Shown here one piece after another: positions 50,489 to 60,178 of a stretch of 64,000 nucleotides of DNA. This DNA comes from Rubellimicrobium arenae (GTDB lineage: Bacteria > Pseudomonadota > Alphaproteobacteria > Rhodobacterales > Rhodobacteraceae), in NCBI RefSeq assembly GCF_017916275.1, contig NZ_JAFMST010000004.1, forward strand, positions 248,001-312,000, in the 5' to 3' direction. Position 1 is the stretch's first letter, and every line of letters starts with the position of its first letter. The translations under genes and the position numbers were made by a program. The notes under the pieces were generated by a model. The model did no database searches, was not told where the DNA came from, and saw only the letters and a program-made list of their open reading frames with translations.

Positions 50489-50745
50489 CGCGCCGCCTCC
50501 CGCGCGGGGACCGAGCCGTGGACGGCATGGGTCACGGTGTCCCGCTCGACCACGATCCAGGCGCCGCAGGGGTCGTGGTACCACATCTCGCGCAGGCGCC
50601 CCGCCGGGTTGTCGCGCAGGTGGACATGGGCGTGCCAGGCCTCCGCCCCCGCGTCGCGGCCGGGCCGGCGCAGGCTGGTGTCGTCCCCCTGGATGGTGAA
50701 CTCGCGGCGGTCCCGTTCGCCGCAGTATGGACAGGTCACGCGCAT
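50485..50745 (-). CDS. soxD: Sarcosine oxidase delta subunit
   Basis: This 86-residue subunit has the expected zinc-binding cysteines (TCPYCGERDRREF, then HDPCGAW) and a C-terminal helix with VTHAVHGS. The ATG follows AGGGGA. It sits between soxB and soxA as in other alphaproteobacteria. Confidence 0.92.
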   Translation of the reverse strand: MRVTCPYCGERDRREFTIQGDDTSLRRPGRDAGAEAWHAHVHLRDNPAGRLREMWYHDPCGAWIVVERDTVTHAVHGSVPAREAAR

Positions 50746-50763
50746 TCTTGTCCCCTGCTCCGG

Positions 50764-52017
50764 TCAGTGCAGCGAATGCTGCGCCCCGGTCCCTTCCTCG
50801 TCCATCAATCCCCGGCCCGTCGCGAACCGGTCCAGCCGGTACCGCGCCGCGACCTCGTGCGGCTGGCCCGTCGCCATCAGGTGCGCCATGCACCAGCCCG
50901 AGGCCGGGACCGCCTTGAAGCCCCCGTAGTTCCAGCCGCAGTTGAGGAAGAGCCCCTCGACATGGGTCCGGTCGATGATGGGCGACCCGTCGGGGCTCAT
51001 GTCCATGATGCCGCCCCAGGACCGCAGCACCCGCGCCCGCCCGATCATCGGCATCAGCGTCATGCCGGCCTCCATCACATGCTCGACCATGGGCAGGTTC
51101 CCCCGCTGGGCGTAGCTCGCGTAGAAGTCGAGGTCGCCGCCGAACACCAGCCCGCCCTTGTCGGACTGCGAGATGTAGAAATGCCCCATGCCAAAGCTGA
51201 TGACGTGGTCGATCACCGGCTTCAGCCCTTCGGTGACGAAGGCCTGAAGGACGTGGCTTTCGATGGGCAGGCGCATCCCGGCCATGGCGGCGACCTGGCT
51301 CGACCGGCCGGCGACGACGATCCCCACCTTGCGGGCCCGGATCGGACCCCGCGTGGTCTGGACGCCGCGGACCACGCCGTTCTCGATGTCGATGCCCGTG
51401 ACCTCGCAGTTCTGGATCAGGTCCACGCCCCTCCGGTCGGCGCCGCGCGCATAGCCCCAGGCGACCGCGTCGTGCCGCGCCGTGCCGCCGCGCGGATGGA
51501 ACAGCCCGCCATGGATCGGGAACCGCGCCTGCTCGTAGTCGAGGAAGGGCAGCATGGCGCGCACCCCCTCGCGGTCGTACAGGATGGCGTCGTCGCCCTG
51601 CGCCGCCATGGCGTTGCCGCGCCGCGCCGCCGCGTCGCGCTGCCCGTCCGAATGGAACAGGATCATGTGGCCGCGCTGCGAGTGCATGACGTTGTAGTTC
51701 AGCTCCCGCTCCAGCCCTTCCCAGAGCTTGAGGGAATGCGAATAGAACTCGCTGTTGCCGGGCAGGAAGTAGTTGGCGCGGACGATGGTGGTGTTGCGCC
51801 CGACGTTGCCGCCGCCGAGATACCCTTTCTCGAGCACGGCGACATTCGTGATCCCGTGGTTCCGGGCCAGGTAGTAGGCCGTGGACAGGCCGTGCCCGCC
51901 CCCGCCGATGATGATGGCGTCATAGTCGGGACGGGGGCTCGGGTCCCGCCAGGCCCGTGTCCAGCCCGTGTTGCCCCTGAACCCTTCCCGGATCAGGCGA
52001 AAGCCCGAATAGCGCAT
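50764..52017 (-). CDS. soxB: Sarcosine oxidase beta subunit
   Basis: This 417-residue DAO-family flavoprotein has the FAD site AIIIGGGGHGLSTAYYLA. The motif GGTARHDAVAWG contains the His expected to carry covalent FMN. The C terminus has NCGWNYGGFKAVPASG. It contains the sarcosine oxidation site of the heterotetramer. The start at 52017 follows a G-rich site. It leads the soxBDAG operon. No serine hydroxymethyltransferase or formyl-THF gene is attached in this window. Confidence 0.94.
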   Translation of the reverse strand: MRYSGFRLIREGFRGNTGWTRAWRDPSPRPDYDAIIIGGGGHGLSTAYYLARNHGITNVAVLEKGYLGGGNVGRNTTIVRANYFLPGNSEFYSHSLKLWEGLERELNYNVMHSQRGHMILFHSDGQRDAAARRGNAMAAQGDDAILYDREGVRAMLPFLDYEQARFPIHGGLFHPRGGTARHDAVAWGYARGADRRGVDLIQNCEVTGIDIENGVVRGVQTTRGPIRARKVGIVVAGRSSQVAAMAGMRLPIESHVLQAFVTEGLKPVIDHVISFGMGHFYISQSDKGGLVFGGDLDFYASYAQRGNLPMVEHVMEAGMTLMPMIGRARVLRSWGGIMDMSPDGSPIIDRTHVEGLFLNCGWNYGGFKAVPASGWCMAHLMATGQPHEVAARYRLDRFATGRGLMDEEGTGAQHSLH

Positions 52018-52143
52018 GGTCCCTGCCCCCTTTCCGGCTCGTTTGCCCCGGCCCTGCCGCAAAGGCAAGCGTGCCCTGACGCGCGGGCAGCCCTGGGGGT
52101 CCCGCGCCGCGGGGTGGCCCGGGGACCGCCCCGGGAGCCGGGG

Positions 52144-52560
52144 TCAGGCGGCGCTGCTCTCGTCCGCGGCGCGCGGGGCGGTGACTGGAGCGGTGACGGG
52201 GGCGGTGACGGGCGGCGGGGTGCGCACGGACCGCAGCACGGGCTCGACCCGGCCACTGGGCCGCGCCGCCTTGAGGGCGGGGGCGGGCCGGGCGGCGTCG
52301 GAGCCGCGGCGGGCGGCGGGCTCGGCCCCTTCGACGGCCTCGGCGATGCGGTGGAGCAGCAGGTTGTTCTCGATCTGCAGCGCGACGATCCCGAAGGCCG
52401 CCACGATGGCGAGGAAGCCCGCCAGCGCCACCGCGCCGCCCAGCACCGGGCCGCCGCCCTGCACCGTCACCGCCCCGGCCAGCGCCAGCACGCCGATGGC
52501 GATGGCCCCGATCAGCACGGGGAACAGGGTCTTGAACAAGGAAGCGAGCGCCGCGTTCAT
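52144..52560 (-). CDS. Small membrane protein with proline/alanine-rich tail
   Basis: This 138-residue protein has two N-terminal membrane helices (about residues 12-32 and 38-62), a short helical segment (QIENNLLLHRIAEAVEG) and a disordered tail with a PVTAPVTAPVTAP repeat. I do not recognise the family. It lies between gdhA and soxB on the same strand, with gaps of 143 and 126 bases, so its operon membership is unclear. Confidence 0.6.
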   Translation of the reverse strand: MNAALASLFKTLFPVLIGAIAIGVLALAGAVTVQGGGPVLGGAVALAGFLAIVAAFGIVALQIENNLLLHRIAEAVEGAEPAARRGSDAARPAPALKAARPSGRVEPVLRSVRTPPPVTAPVTAPVTAPRAADESSAA

Positions 52561-52703
52561 CCGGGAACCTCGAAGCCAGGCAAAGGAATCGCCCGGGCTT
52601 GTTCCACAGACCGCCGCCGCCCGCCAGAGATCGCGCGACGCGGCGGGACCAAGGCCCCCCGGGAGTCACCCGGCCGCATCGCCCCAGGGTCGCGCCCGCC
52701 CGG

Positions 52704-54146
<1,443 letters not shown>

Positions 54147-54282
54147 GGTCGTCTCCTGTCCTGTCCGGCCGGGATCGGGTGGCGTCCCCAGGGGAACCGC
54201 CGGGGTTTTCCCGCCCCGGCGCCCGGCATTAACGGATCCCTAGAGATTATCGGCTGATCCTGGCGCGAAACCAGTCCCCCGG

Positions 54283-56079
54283 ATGGCTGACGCGGCGCTT
54301 CGATCCGGCGAAGGCCCCCGGCCCCGGACCCTCACGCCGAAGGGTGACCCCTTGCGCCAGCCTCGCACGCGCCCGCTCCGCGCCCTGGCCCGCTTCGCCG
54401 CCGAGGAGGACGGGTCGATGCTCGTGCTGGGGCTGTTCCTGTTCGTGGCCATGCTGATCGTCGGCGGCATGGCCGTGGACATCGCGCGGCACGAACGCAG
54501 CCGGGCCCTGCTCCAGACGACCCTGGACCGCGCCGTTCTCGCCGCCTCGTCGCTCGACCAGACGGCGGACGCCGCGGCGACGCGGACCATCGTCCAGGAC
54601 TACTTCCGCAAGGCGGGCATCGGCGGGCAGCTCGGGACCGTCACCACGGCGATCGCCACCAACAGCCGGCAGGTGGGGGCCAGCGCCACGGCCAGCCTGC
54701 GCACCGACTTCATGCGGCTCGTGGGCGTGCGGACCCTGGACATCGCGGCCTCGGCCGCCGCGATCGAAAGCGTGCAGGACATCGAGATCGTCCTGGTGCT
54801 CGACGTGTCGGGCTCCATGGCGCGGGACGGCCAGGGCAACCCCGTCCAGAAGCTGGCCAACCTCAAGACCGCCGCGAACAACTTCGTCGACACCGTCCTG
54901 GCCAGCGACAGCGAGAACCGGATCTCCATCGCCATCGTCCCGTTCAACGGGCAGGTCAATCTCGGCGCGGCGCTGCGGGCCAGGTACGCCGTGACCGACA
55001 CCGCCGGCGTGCCCGGCTTCGTGACCGGCTCGAACTGCGTGGACCTGCCGGCGTCGGTCTACGGCCAGCAGAGCATCGACCGCAACCTGTCCATGCCGGC
55101 CACGGCCTGGGTGGACACCTTCTCCTTCGCCGAGGGTCTGGGCGACGCCAACGGCGACCGCGTCCCCGACAGCATGCCCAACGGCTACGTGGCGCCGGTC
55201 GACAACGCCCCCCGCGCCACCAACCGCTGGTGCCCCGACGAGCCCGGCAACGTCGTCCTGCCGCCCACGCGCGCCGCCGCGACCCTCCACAGCCGGATCA
55301 ACGGTCTCGTGGGGGTGGGCGCGACCTCCATCAACGCGGGGATGCGCTGGGGCCTGACCTTCCTCGACCCGACCTCCGAACCGGTGTTCCGCAACGCCTT
55401 CGGCTCGGCCGCGGTGGCGGGTCGGCCGCTGGCCTTCGGGACCGGCACCCTCAAGGTCGTCGTCCTGATGACCGACGGCGAGCATTTCGAGGCCGAGCAG
55501 ATGAACACCGGCTATCGCGCCGGCCAGTCGCCGGTCTACCGCTCGGCGCTGGACGGGGCGCTGTCCATCCGCATCGACCGCCCGTCGACCAACTACGACT
55601 ACTGGGTGCCGCATCGCTCCTACGGGGCGGGGGAATGGCGCACCGGCCCCTGGAACGCCGGCGGCGGGGTCAGCCAGCTCACCTGGGCCGAGCTTTGGGG
55701 CGGCAACAACACCTCGGCCTGGCCGGGCGTCCGCGCCTCGTGGGTCGCCTGGCAGCTCTACGCCCGCGCGCTGGGCGGGGACGCCGCATCGCGCCTGTCG
55801 GCCTACAAGGCGCAGATGGACGCCTTCCGGAGCCTGGTCCCGGTGGCCACCATGGACGCCCAGCTCCAGGCGATGTGCCATCGCGCCGTCGGGCTGGGCA
55901 TCGTCGTCTACGGCATCGCCTTCGAGGCGCCCCAGAACGGGCAGGCCGCCATCCGCCGCTGCGTCTCGGACGACGGGCAGCTGGCCTCCAGCAACTACTT
56001 CGACGCCAGCGGGCTCCAGATCGACACCGTGTTCCGCACCATCGCCGCCCAGATCAACGCGCTCAGGCTGATGCGATGA
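54283..56079 (+). CDS. TadG-like pseudopilus assembly protein with VWA domain
   Basis: This 598-residue protein has a TadE/TadG-type N terminus: a basic patch, EEDGSML and a membrane helix (MLVLGLFLFVAMLIVGGMAVDIARH). A von Willebrand A domain follows, with an intact MIDAS motif (LVLDVSGSM) and a second part after a Trp/Tyr-rich insertion. The first ATG has no obvious ribosome site, so the true start may be nearby. The gene overlaps the next by ATGA and forms a three-gene unit with two TadE-like genes, separate from any core tad locus in the window. Confidence 0.82.
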   Translation: MADAALRSGEGPRPRTLTPKGDPLRQPRTRPLRALARFAAEEDGSMLVLGLFLFVAMLIVGGMAVDIARHERSRALLQTTLDRAVLAASSLDQTADAAATRTIVQDYFRKAGIGGQLGTVTTAIATNSRQVGASATASLRTDFMRLVGVRTLDIAASAAAIESVQDIEIVLVLDVSGSMARDGQGNPVQKLANLKTAANNFVDTVLASDSENRISIAIVPFNGQVNLGAALRARYAVTDTAGVPGFVTGSNCVDLPASVYGQQSIDRNLSMPATAWVDTFSFAEGLGDANGDRVPDSMPNGYVAPVDNAPRATNRWCPDEPGNVVLPPTRAAATLHSRINGLVGVGATSINAGMRWGLTFLDPTSEPVFRNAFGSAAVAGRPLAFGTGTLKVVVLMTDGEHFEAEQMNTGYRAGQSPVYRSALDGALSIRIDRPSTNYDYWVPHRSYGAGEWRTGPWNAGGGVSQLTWAELWGGNNTSAWPGVRASWVAWQLYARALGGDAASRLSAYKAQMDAFRSLVPVATMDAQLQAMCHRAVGLGIVVYGIAFEAPQNGQAAIRRCVSDDGQLASSNYFDASGLQIDTVFRTIAAQINALRLMR

Positions 56080-56600
56080 CCGGCTGGCTCCGACGCTTCC
56101 TCGCCGAGGAGGAGGGCGCCCTCGCCATCGAGTTCGTGATCCTTTTCCCTTTCGTCTTCGGGCTGTTCCTGTCCACCTTCGAGCTCGGGACGGTCCTGAC
56201 GCAACAGGTGATGCTGGACCGCGCGCTCGACATGGCGGTGCGCGAGGTGCGGCTCGGACGGCTCGGCCCCGTCACCCACGACGCCCTCAAGGCGCGGATC
56301 TGCCGGGGCGCCGCGATCATCCCGGATTGCGCCGGCCAGATCCGGCTGGAGATGCGCCCGATCGACCCGCGCGCCTGGCCCATGCTGCCCGACACGGCGG
56401 ACTGCCTGGACCGCGGCAACGCGGCGGCCCCGGTCCGCACCTTCACCCCGGGGGCGTCCAACAGCCTGATGCTGCTGCGGGCCTGCGTCCTGGTGGACCC
56501 TTACTTCCCCACGACCGGCCTCGGCGCCGCGCTCCTGCGGCAAGGCGGGGGCGGCTTCGCCCTCGTGTCCACCGCGGCCTTCGTGGTCGAGCCGAGCTGA
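56076..56600 (+). CDS. TadE-like pseudopilin
   Basis: This 174-residue protein has the TadE signature: a short basic leader, EEEGALAIEFVILFPFVFGLFL with the conserved Glu inside the helix, and a soluble C-terminal domain with four cysteines (CRGAAIIPDC, DCLDRG, RACVL). The ATG overlaps the TadG stop (ATGA). TadE-type pseudopilins support tight-adherence pili. Confidence 0.85.
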   Translation: MTGWLRRFLAEEEGALAIEFVILFPFVFGLFLSTFELGTVLTQQVMLDRALDMAVREVRLGRLGPVTHDALKARICRGAAIIPDCAGQIRLEMRPIDPRAWPMLPDTADCLDRGNAAAPVRTFTPGASNSLMLLRACVLVDPYFPTTGLGAALLRQGGGGFALVSTAAFVVEPS

Positions 56601-56608
56601 GCCCGCCC

Positions 56609-57226
56609 ATGACGCCCTGCCCCCCGCTGTCCCGCCTCCCGACGCCCCGCCGCCTGCTGTCCCGCTTCCTGCGCGAGGAGTCGGGCAGCATCAGCATCGA
56701 GATGCTGCTCATCCTGCCGCTGCTGTTCTGGTGCCAGATGGCGGTCTTCGTGTTCTTCGACGCCTTCCGCGCCGAATCCCTGGACGTAAAGGCCGCCTAC
56801 ACCATCGGCGACGCCCTCAGCCGCGAGGTGAACGCCCCGATCACCCCCGAATACCTCGACAGCCTTTACGTGCTCTACCGCCTGCTGACCCCCCACGCCC
56901 GCCCGGCCATGCTGCGCGTCACGGTCTTCCGCTTCACCAGCAGCGACAACCGCTACCACGTGATCTGGTCGCAGGTGCGGGGCAGCGGCGCCGCCCGCAC
57001 CGACGCCACCCTCGCCGCCATCCGCGACCAGTCCCTGCCCGCCATGTTCAACGGCGAGGTCGGCCTCCTCGTGGAAACCCAGAGCCGCTACACCCCCGCC
57101 TTCCGGGTGGGCCTCCCCGCCTTCGAAATCACGGACATGATGGTGTTCCAGCCGCGATTCGCGCCCCGCCTCTGCTGGAGCTTCGGCAACGACGGGCCCT
57201 GGGCCTCGGACGGCCAGACCTGCTGA
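56609..57226 (+). CDS. TadE/TadF-like pseudopilin
   Basis: This 205-residue protein has a leader ending REESGSISIEMLLILPLLFW, again with Glu in the helix. The soluble domain includes AYTIGDALSREVNAPITPEYL and a C-terminal LCWSFGNDGPW with Cys. It starts eight bases after the upstream stop and closes the triad. Confidence 0.82.
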   Translation: MTPCPPLSRLPTPRRLLSRFLREESGSISIEMLLILPLLFWCQMAVFVFFDAFRAESLDVKAAYTIGDALSREVNAPITPEYLDSLYVLYRLLTPHARPAMLRVTVFRFTSSDNRYHVIWSQVRGSGAARTDATLAAIRDQSLPAMFNGEVGLLVETQSRYTPAFRVGLPAFEITDMMVFQPRFAPRLCWSFGNDGPWASDGQTC

Positions 57227-57274
57227 CCCTCCGCCCGGGTTCCGCGCGGCATCGGGACGGGCTAGGATCGCGCC

Positions 57275-57622
57275 ATGCGCCGCCCGACCCTGCTCGCCCT
57301 TCTCCTGCCGCTCGCCGCCTGCGCGGAGTTTCCGGCCCTCGACGCCCGCCTCGACCCGGCCGAGCGGACGGCGCGGCCGCCCGCGCTGATCCCCCTCGCC
57401 GGGCTCGTGGCCGAGGCCCGGGCCCTGCCGCCCGGTCCCGGGCCGGGCCGGCCGGACCGGGCCGACGCGCTGGCCGCGCGCGCAGGCGCCCTGACCGCCG
57501 CGGGGCCTCCTCCCGACCCGGCCCGCCTCGCCGCGCTCCAGGCCCGGGCCGAAGCGTTGCGGACCCGCGATCCGGCCAGCGGGACGCCGGGGGCCGACCC
57601 GTCGGGCGCTTCGTTGCCATGA
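57275..57622 (+). CDS. Small putative lipoprotein
   Basis: This 115-residue protein has a short signal with lipobox LPLAAC (Cys at about residue 16), followed by an Ala/Pro/Arg/Leu-rich helical domain without recognised motifs. It follows the TadE triad by 48 bases on the same strand, so it could be part of that unit or independent. No family recognised. Confidence 0.6.
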   Translation: MRRPTLLALLLPLAACAEFPALDARLDPAERTARPPALIPLAGLVAEARALPPGPGPGRPDRADALAARAGALTAAGPPPDPARLAALQARAEALRTRDPASGTPGADPSGASLP

Positions 57623-57679
57623 CCGGGCGGACGGGGTAACGGTCCCCCGCGCTTCAATCAGACCGAGGGTTTCGCCATC

Positions 57680-58966
57680 ATGACCGCACCGCTCCGCATC
57701 GGCATCGCCGGACTCGGCACCGTGGGGGCGGGTGTCCTGCGCATCCTCCAGACCCATGGCCCGCTCGTCGCCGCGCGCGCCGGCCGCCCCATCGAGATCG
57801 TCGCCGTCTCGGCGCGGGACCGGTCGCGCGACCGGGGCGTGCCGCTGTCCGGCTACGCCTGGGAGGACGATCCGGTCGCCCTCGCCCGCCGCTCCGACAT
57901 CGACGTCTTCGTCGAGCTGATGGGCGGCCACGAGGGCGCCGCCAAGGAGGCGACCGAGGCCGCCATCGCCGCGGGCCATGACGTGGTGACCGCCAACAAG
58001 GCGATGCTCGCCCATCATGGGCAGGCGCTGGCCCTCCTGGCCGAATCCGCCGGCCGCTTGATCCGCTTCGAGGCCGCCGTGGCGGGCGGCATCCCCGTCA
58101 TCAAGGCCCTGACCGAGGGACTCGCGGGGAACCAGATGACCCGCGTCATGGGCGTCATGAACGGCACCTGCAACTACATCCTGACCCGGATGGAAAGCGC
58201 GGGCCTCCCCTACGCCGAGGTCTTCGAGGAAGCCCGCCAGCTCGGCTACCTCGAGGCCGATCCCCGGCTCGACGTGGACGGCATCGACGCGGGCCACAAG
58301 CTGTCGCTGCTGTCGGCCATCGCCTTCGGCACGCAGGTCGACTTCGACCACGTGGAGCTCGAGGGCATCGGCTCCGTCACCATCGAGGACATCCGCCGCG
58401 CCGATGACATGGGCTTCAGGATCAAGCTCCTGGGCGTGGCGCAGATGACCGGGCGCGGGCTCGAACAGCGGATGCAGCCCTGCCTCGTGCCCGCGACCTC
58501 GCCGCTGGGGCAGCTCCAGGGCGGCACCAACATGGTGGTGCTGGAAGGCGACGCCGTGGGCCAGATCGTCCTGCGCGGCCCCGGCGCGGGGGCGGGCCCC
58601 ACGGCCAGCGCCGTGCTGTCGGATCTCGTGGACATCGCGCGCGGCAACCGCCTGCCGACCTTCGGCCAGCCCGCCGCGACGCTGGCCAAGGCCCGTCCCG
58701 CCAAGGCGGCGGTGCCCGCCCCCTACTACCTGCGGCTCCAGCTCGTCGACAAACCCGGCGCGCTGGCCAAGGTCGCGCGGGTCCTGGGCGATTCGGGCAT
58801 CTCGATCGACCGGATGCGCCAATACGGCCACGAGGAGGGCACCGCTCCCGTCCTCATCGTCACGCACCGGACGACGCGCATCGCCCTCGACGAGGCCATG
58901 GCCGCCTTCCCCGACACCGGCGTCGTCGCGGGCAGCCCCGTGGCGATCCGCATCGAGGCGGTCTGA
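57680..58966 (+). CDS. hom: Homoserine dehydrogenase
   Basis: This 428-residue enzyme reduces aspartate semialdehyde to homoserine in threonine/methionine synthesis. The NAD(P) site is GIAGLGTVGAGVL; the substrate region has TANKAML, FEAAVAGGIPVIKAL and MNGTCNYILTRM with YLEADPRLDVDGIDAGHKL. A C-terminal ACT domain (PYYLRLQLVDKPGALAKVA) provides threonine feedback. The hom-glpX-recJ order is common in Rhodobacterales. Confidence 0.95.
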   Translation: MTAPLRIGIAGLGTVGAGVLRILQTHGPLVAARAGRPIEIVAVSARDRSRDRGVPLSGYAWEDDPVALARRSDIDVFVELMGGHEGAAKEATEAAIAAGHDVVTANKAMLAHHGQALALLAESAGRLIRFEAAVAGGIPVIKALTEGLAGNQMTRVMGVMNGTCNYILTRMESAGLPYAEVFEEARQLGYLEADPRLDVDGIDAGHKLSLLSAIAFGTQVDFDHVELEGIGSVTIEDIRRADDMGFRIKLLGVAQMTGRGLEQRMQPCLVPATSPLGQLQGGTNMVVLEGDAVGQIVLRGPGAGAGPTASAVLSDLVDIARGNRLPTFGQPAATLAKARPAKAAVPAPYYLRLQLVDKPGALAKVARVLGDSGISIDRMRQYGHEEGTAPVLIVTHRTTRIALDEAMAAFPDTGVVAGSPVAIRIEAV

Positions 58967-58978
58967 TCCCCCGCCCCT

Positions 58979-59010
58979 GGGGCCGGACCCCGGTCGTCCC
59001 GGCCCCTTCT
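58979..59010 (+). terminator. Hairpin terminator after hom
   Basis: Arms GGGGCCGG and CCGGCCCC with a 12-base loop, followed by TTCT, 13 bases past the stop. One of the few hairpins here with a partial T-run. Confidence 0.65.
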
Positions 59011-59150
59011 GTCCCCGGGCTCCGGCGCACCTGACGGGGCGTCGCCCGGGGCCGGCGGCGATTTCAGGCCGGCCGTTAGCGCTCCCAGCCCTTCACGCTC
59101 CCGCGAGCCCGGGCTAACCCTTGCTGCGACGCAGCCAAAAGGACCGCCCC

Positions 59151-60113
59151 ATGGCCGACCAGCCCGAATTCCACGACCGCATGCTTTCCCTGGGCCTCGC
59201 CCGGGTGTCGGAGGCCGCCGCCATCGCCTGCGCGGACCATATCGGCCGCGGCAACGAGAAGGCCGCCGACCAGGCCGCCGTGGACGGGATGCGCCGCCAG
59301 CTCAACATGCTCGACATCAAGGGCGTCGTGGTGATCGGCGAAGGCGAGCGCGACGAGGCCCCGATGCTCTACATCGGCGAGGAGGTCGGCACCGGCCAGG
59401 GCCCCGCCGTGGACATCGCGCTCGACCCGCTCGAAGGCACCACGCTCACCGCCCGCGACATGCCCAACGCGCTGGCCGTGGTCGCCATGGCGCCGCGCGG
59501 CACGCTGCTGCACGCCCCCGACGTCTATATGGAGAAGCTGGCCGTGGGCCCGGGCTACAAGCGCGGCGTGGTCACGCTGTCGATGACCCCCTCCGAGCGT
59601 GTCTCGGCGCTCGCCTCCTCCAAGGGCGTGTCCACCCGCGACATCACCGTCTGCATCCTCGACCGCGACCGCCACGCCGAGATGATCGCCGAGGTCCGCT
59701 CGACGGGCGCCAAGGTGCGGCTCATCACCGACGGCGACGTCGCGGGCGTCATGCACTGCGCCGAGCCCAAGACCGGCATCGACATGTACATGGGCTCGGG
59801 CGGCGCGCCCGAGGGGGTGCTGGCGGCCGCCGCGCTCAAGTGCATGGGCGGGCAGATCTACGGCAAGCTCCTGTTCCGCAACGACGACGAACGCGGCCGC
59901 GCCCAGAAGGCCGGCATCACCAACTTCGACCGCGTCTACACCCGCGACGACATGGTGACCGGCGACGTGATCTTCGCCGCGACCGGCGTGACGGACGGCA
60001 GCCTCCTCACCGGCATCAAGCGGACGCCCGACTCGATCACCGTGGAAACGGTGCTCATGCGCTCCAAGACCGGCTCGGTCCGCCGGATGAGCTACACGAA
60101 CCCCATCCGTTGA
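59151..60113 (+). CDS. glpX: Class II fructose-1,6-bisphosphatase
   Basis: This 320-residue GlpX enzyme dephosphorylates fructose-1,6-bisphosphate in gluconeogenesis. Motifs include ADQAAVDGMRRQL, VVIGEGERDEAPML (metal ligands), ALDPLEGTTLTA and YMGSGGAPEGVLAAAAL. AAAAGGA precedes the ATG at 59151. It matches the non-carboxysomal chromosomal copy; no Calvin-cycle genes flank it. Confidence 0.95.
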   Translation: MADQPEFHDRMLSLGLARVSEAAAIACADHIGRGNEKAADQAAVDGMRRQLNMLDIKGVVVIGEGERDEAPMLYIGEEVGTGQGPAVDIALDPLEGTTLTARDMPNALAVVAMAPRGTLLHAPDVYMEKLAVGPGYKRGVVTLSMTPSERVSALASSKGVSTRDITVCILDRDRHAEMIAEVRSTGAKVRLITDGDVAGVMHCAEPKTGIDMYMGSGGAPEGVLAAAALKCMGGQIYGKLLFRNDDERGRAQKAGITNFDRVYTRDDMVTGDVIFAATGVTDGSLLTGIKRTPDSITVETVLMRSKTGSVRRMSYTNPIR

Positions 60114-60178
60114 CGTAGCCGGAATGGCCGGACCCGGGGGCTTGCCATCAATGGCGCCTCCGGGCGACACCTCGGGCC

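Noticed and set aside
47138-50929. A 1263-codon plus-strand frame across the sox operon
   Set aside because: It is antisense to soxG, soxA and soxD, which have full-length family matches and overlapping starts; the antisense product is a His/Arg/Pro/Gly-rich shadow.
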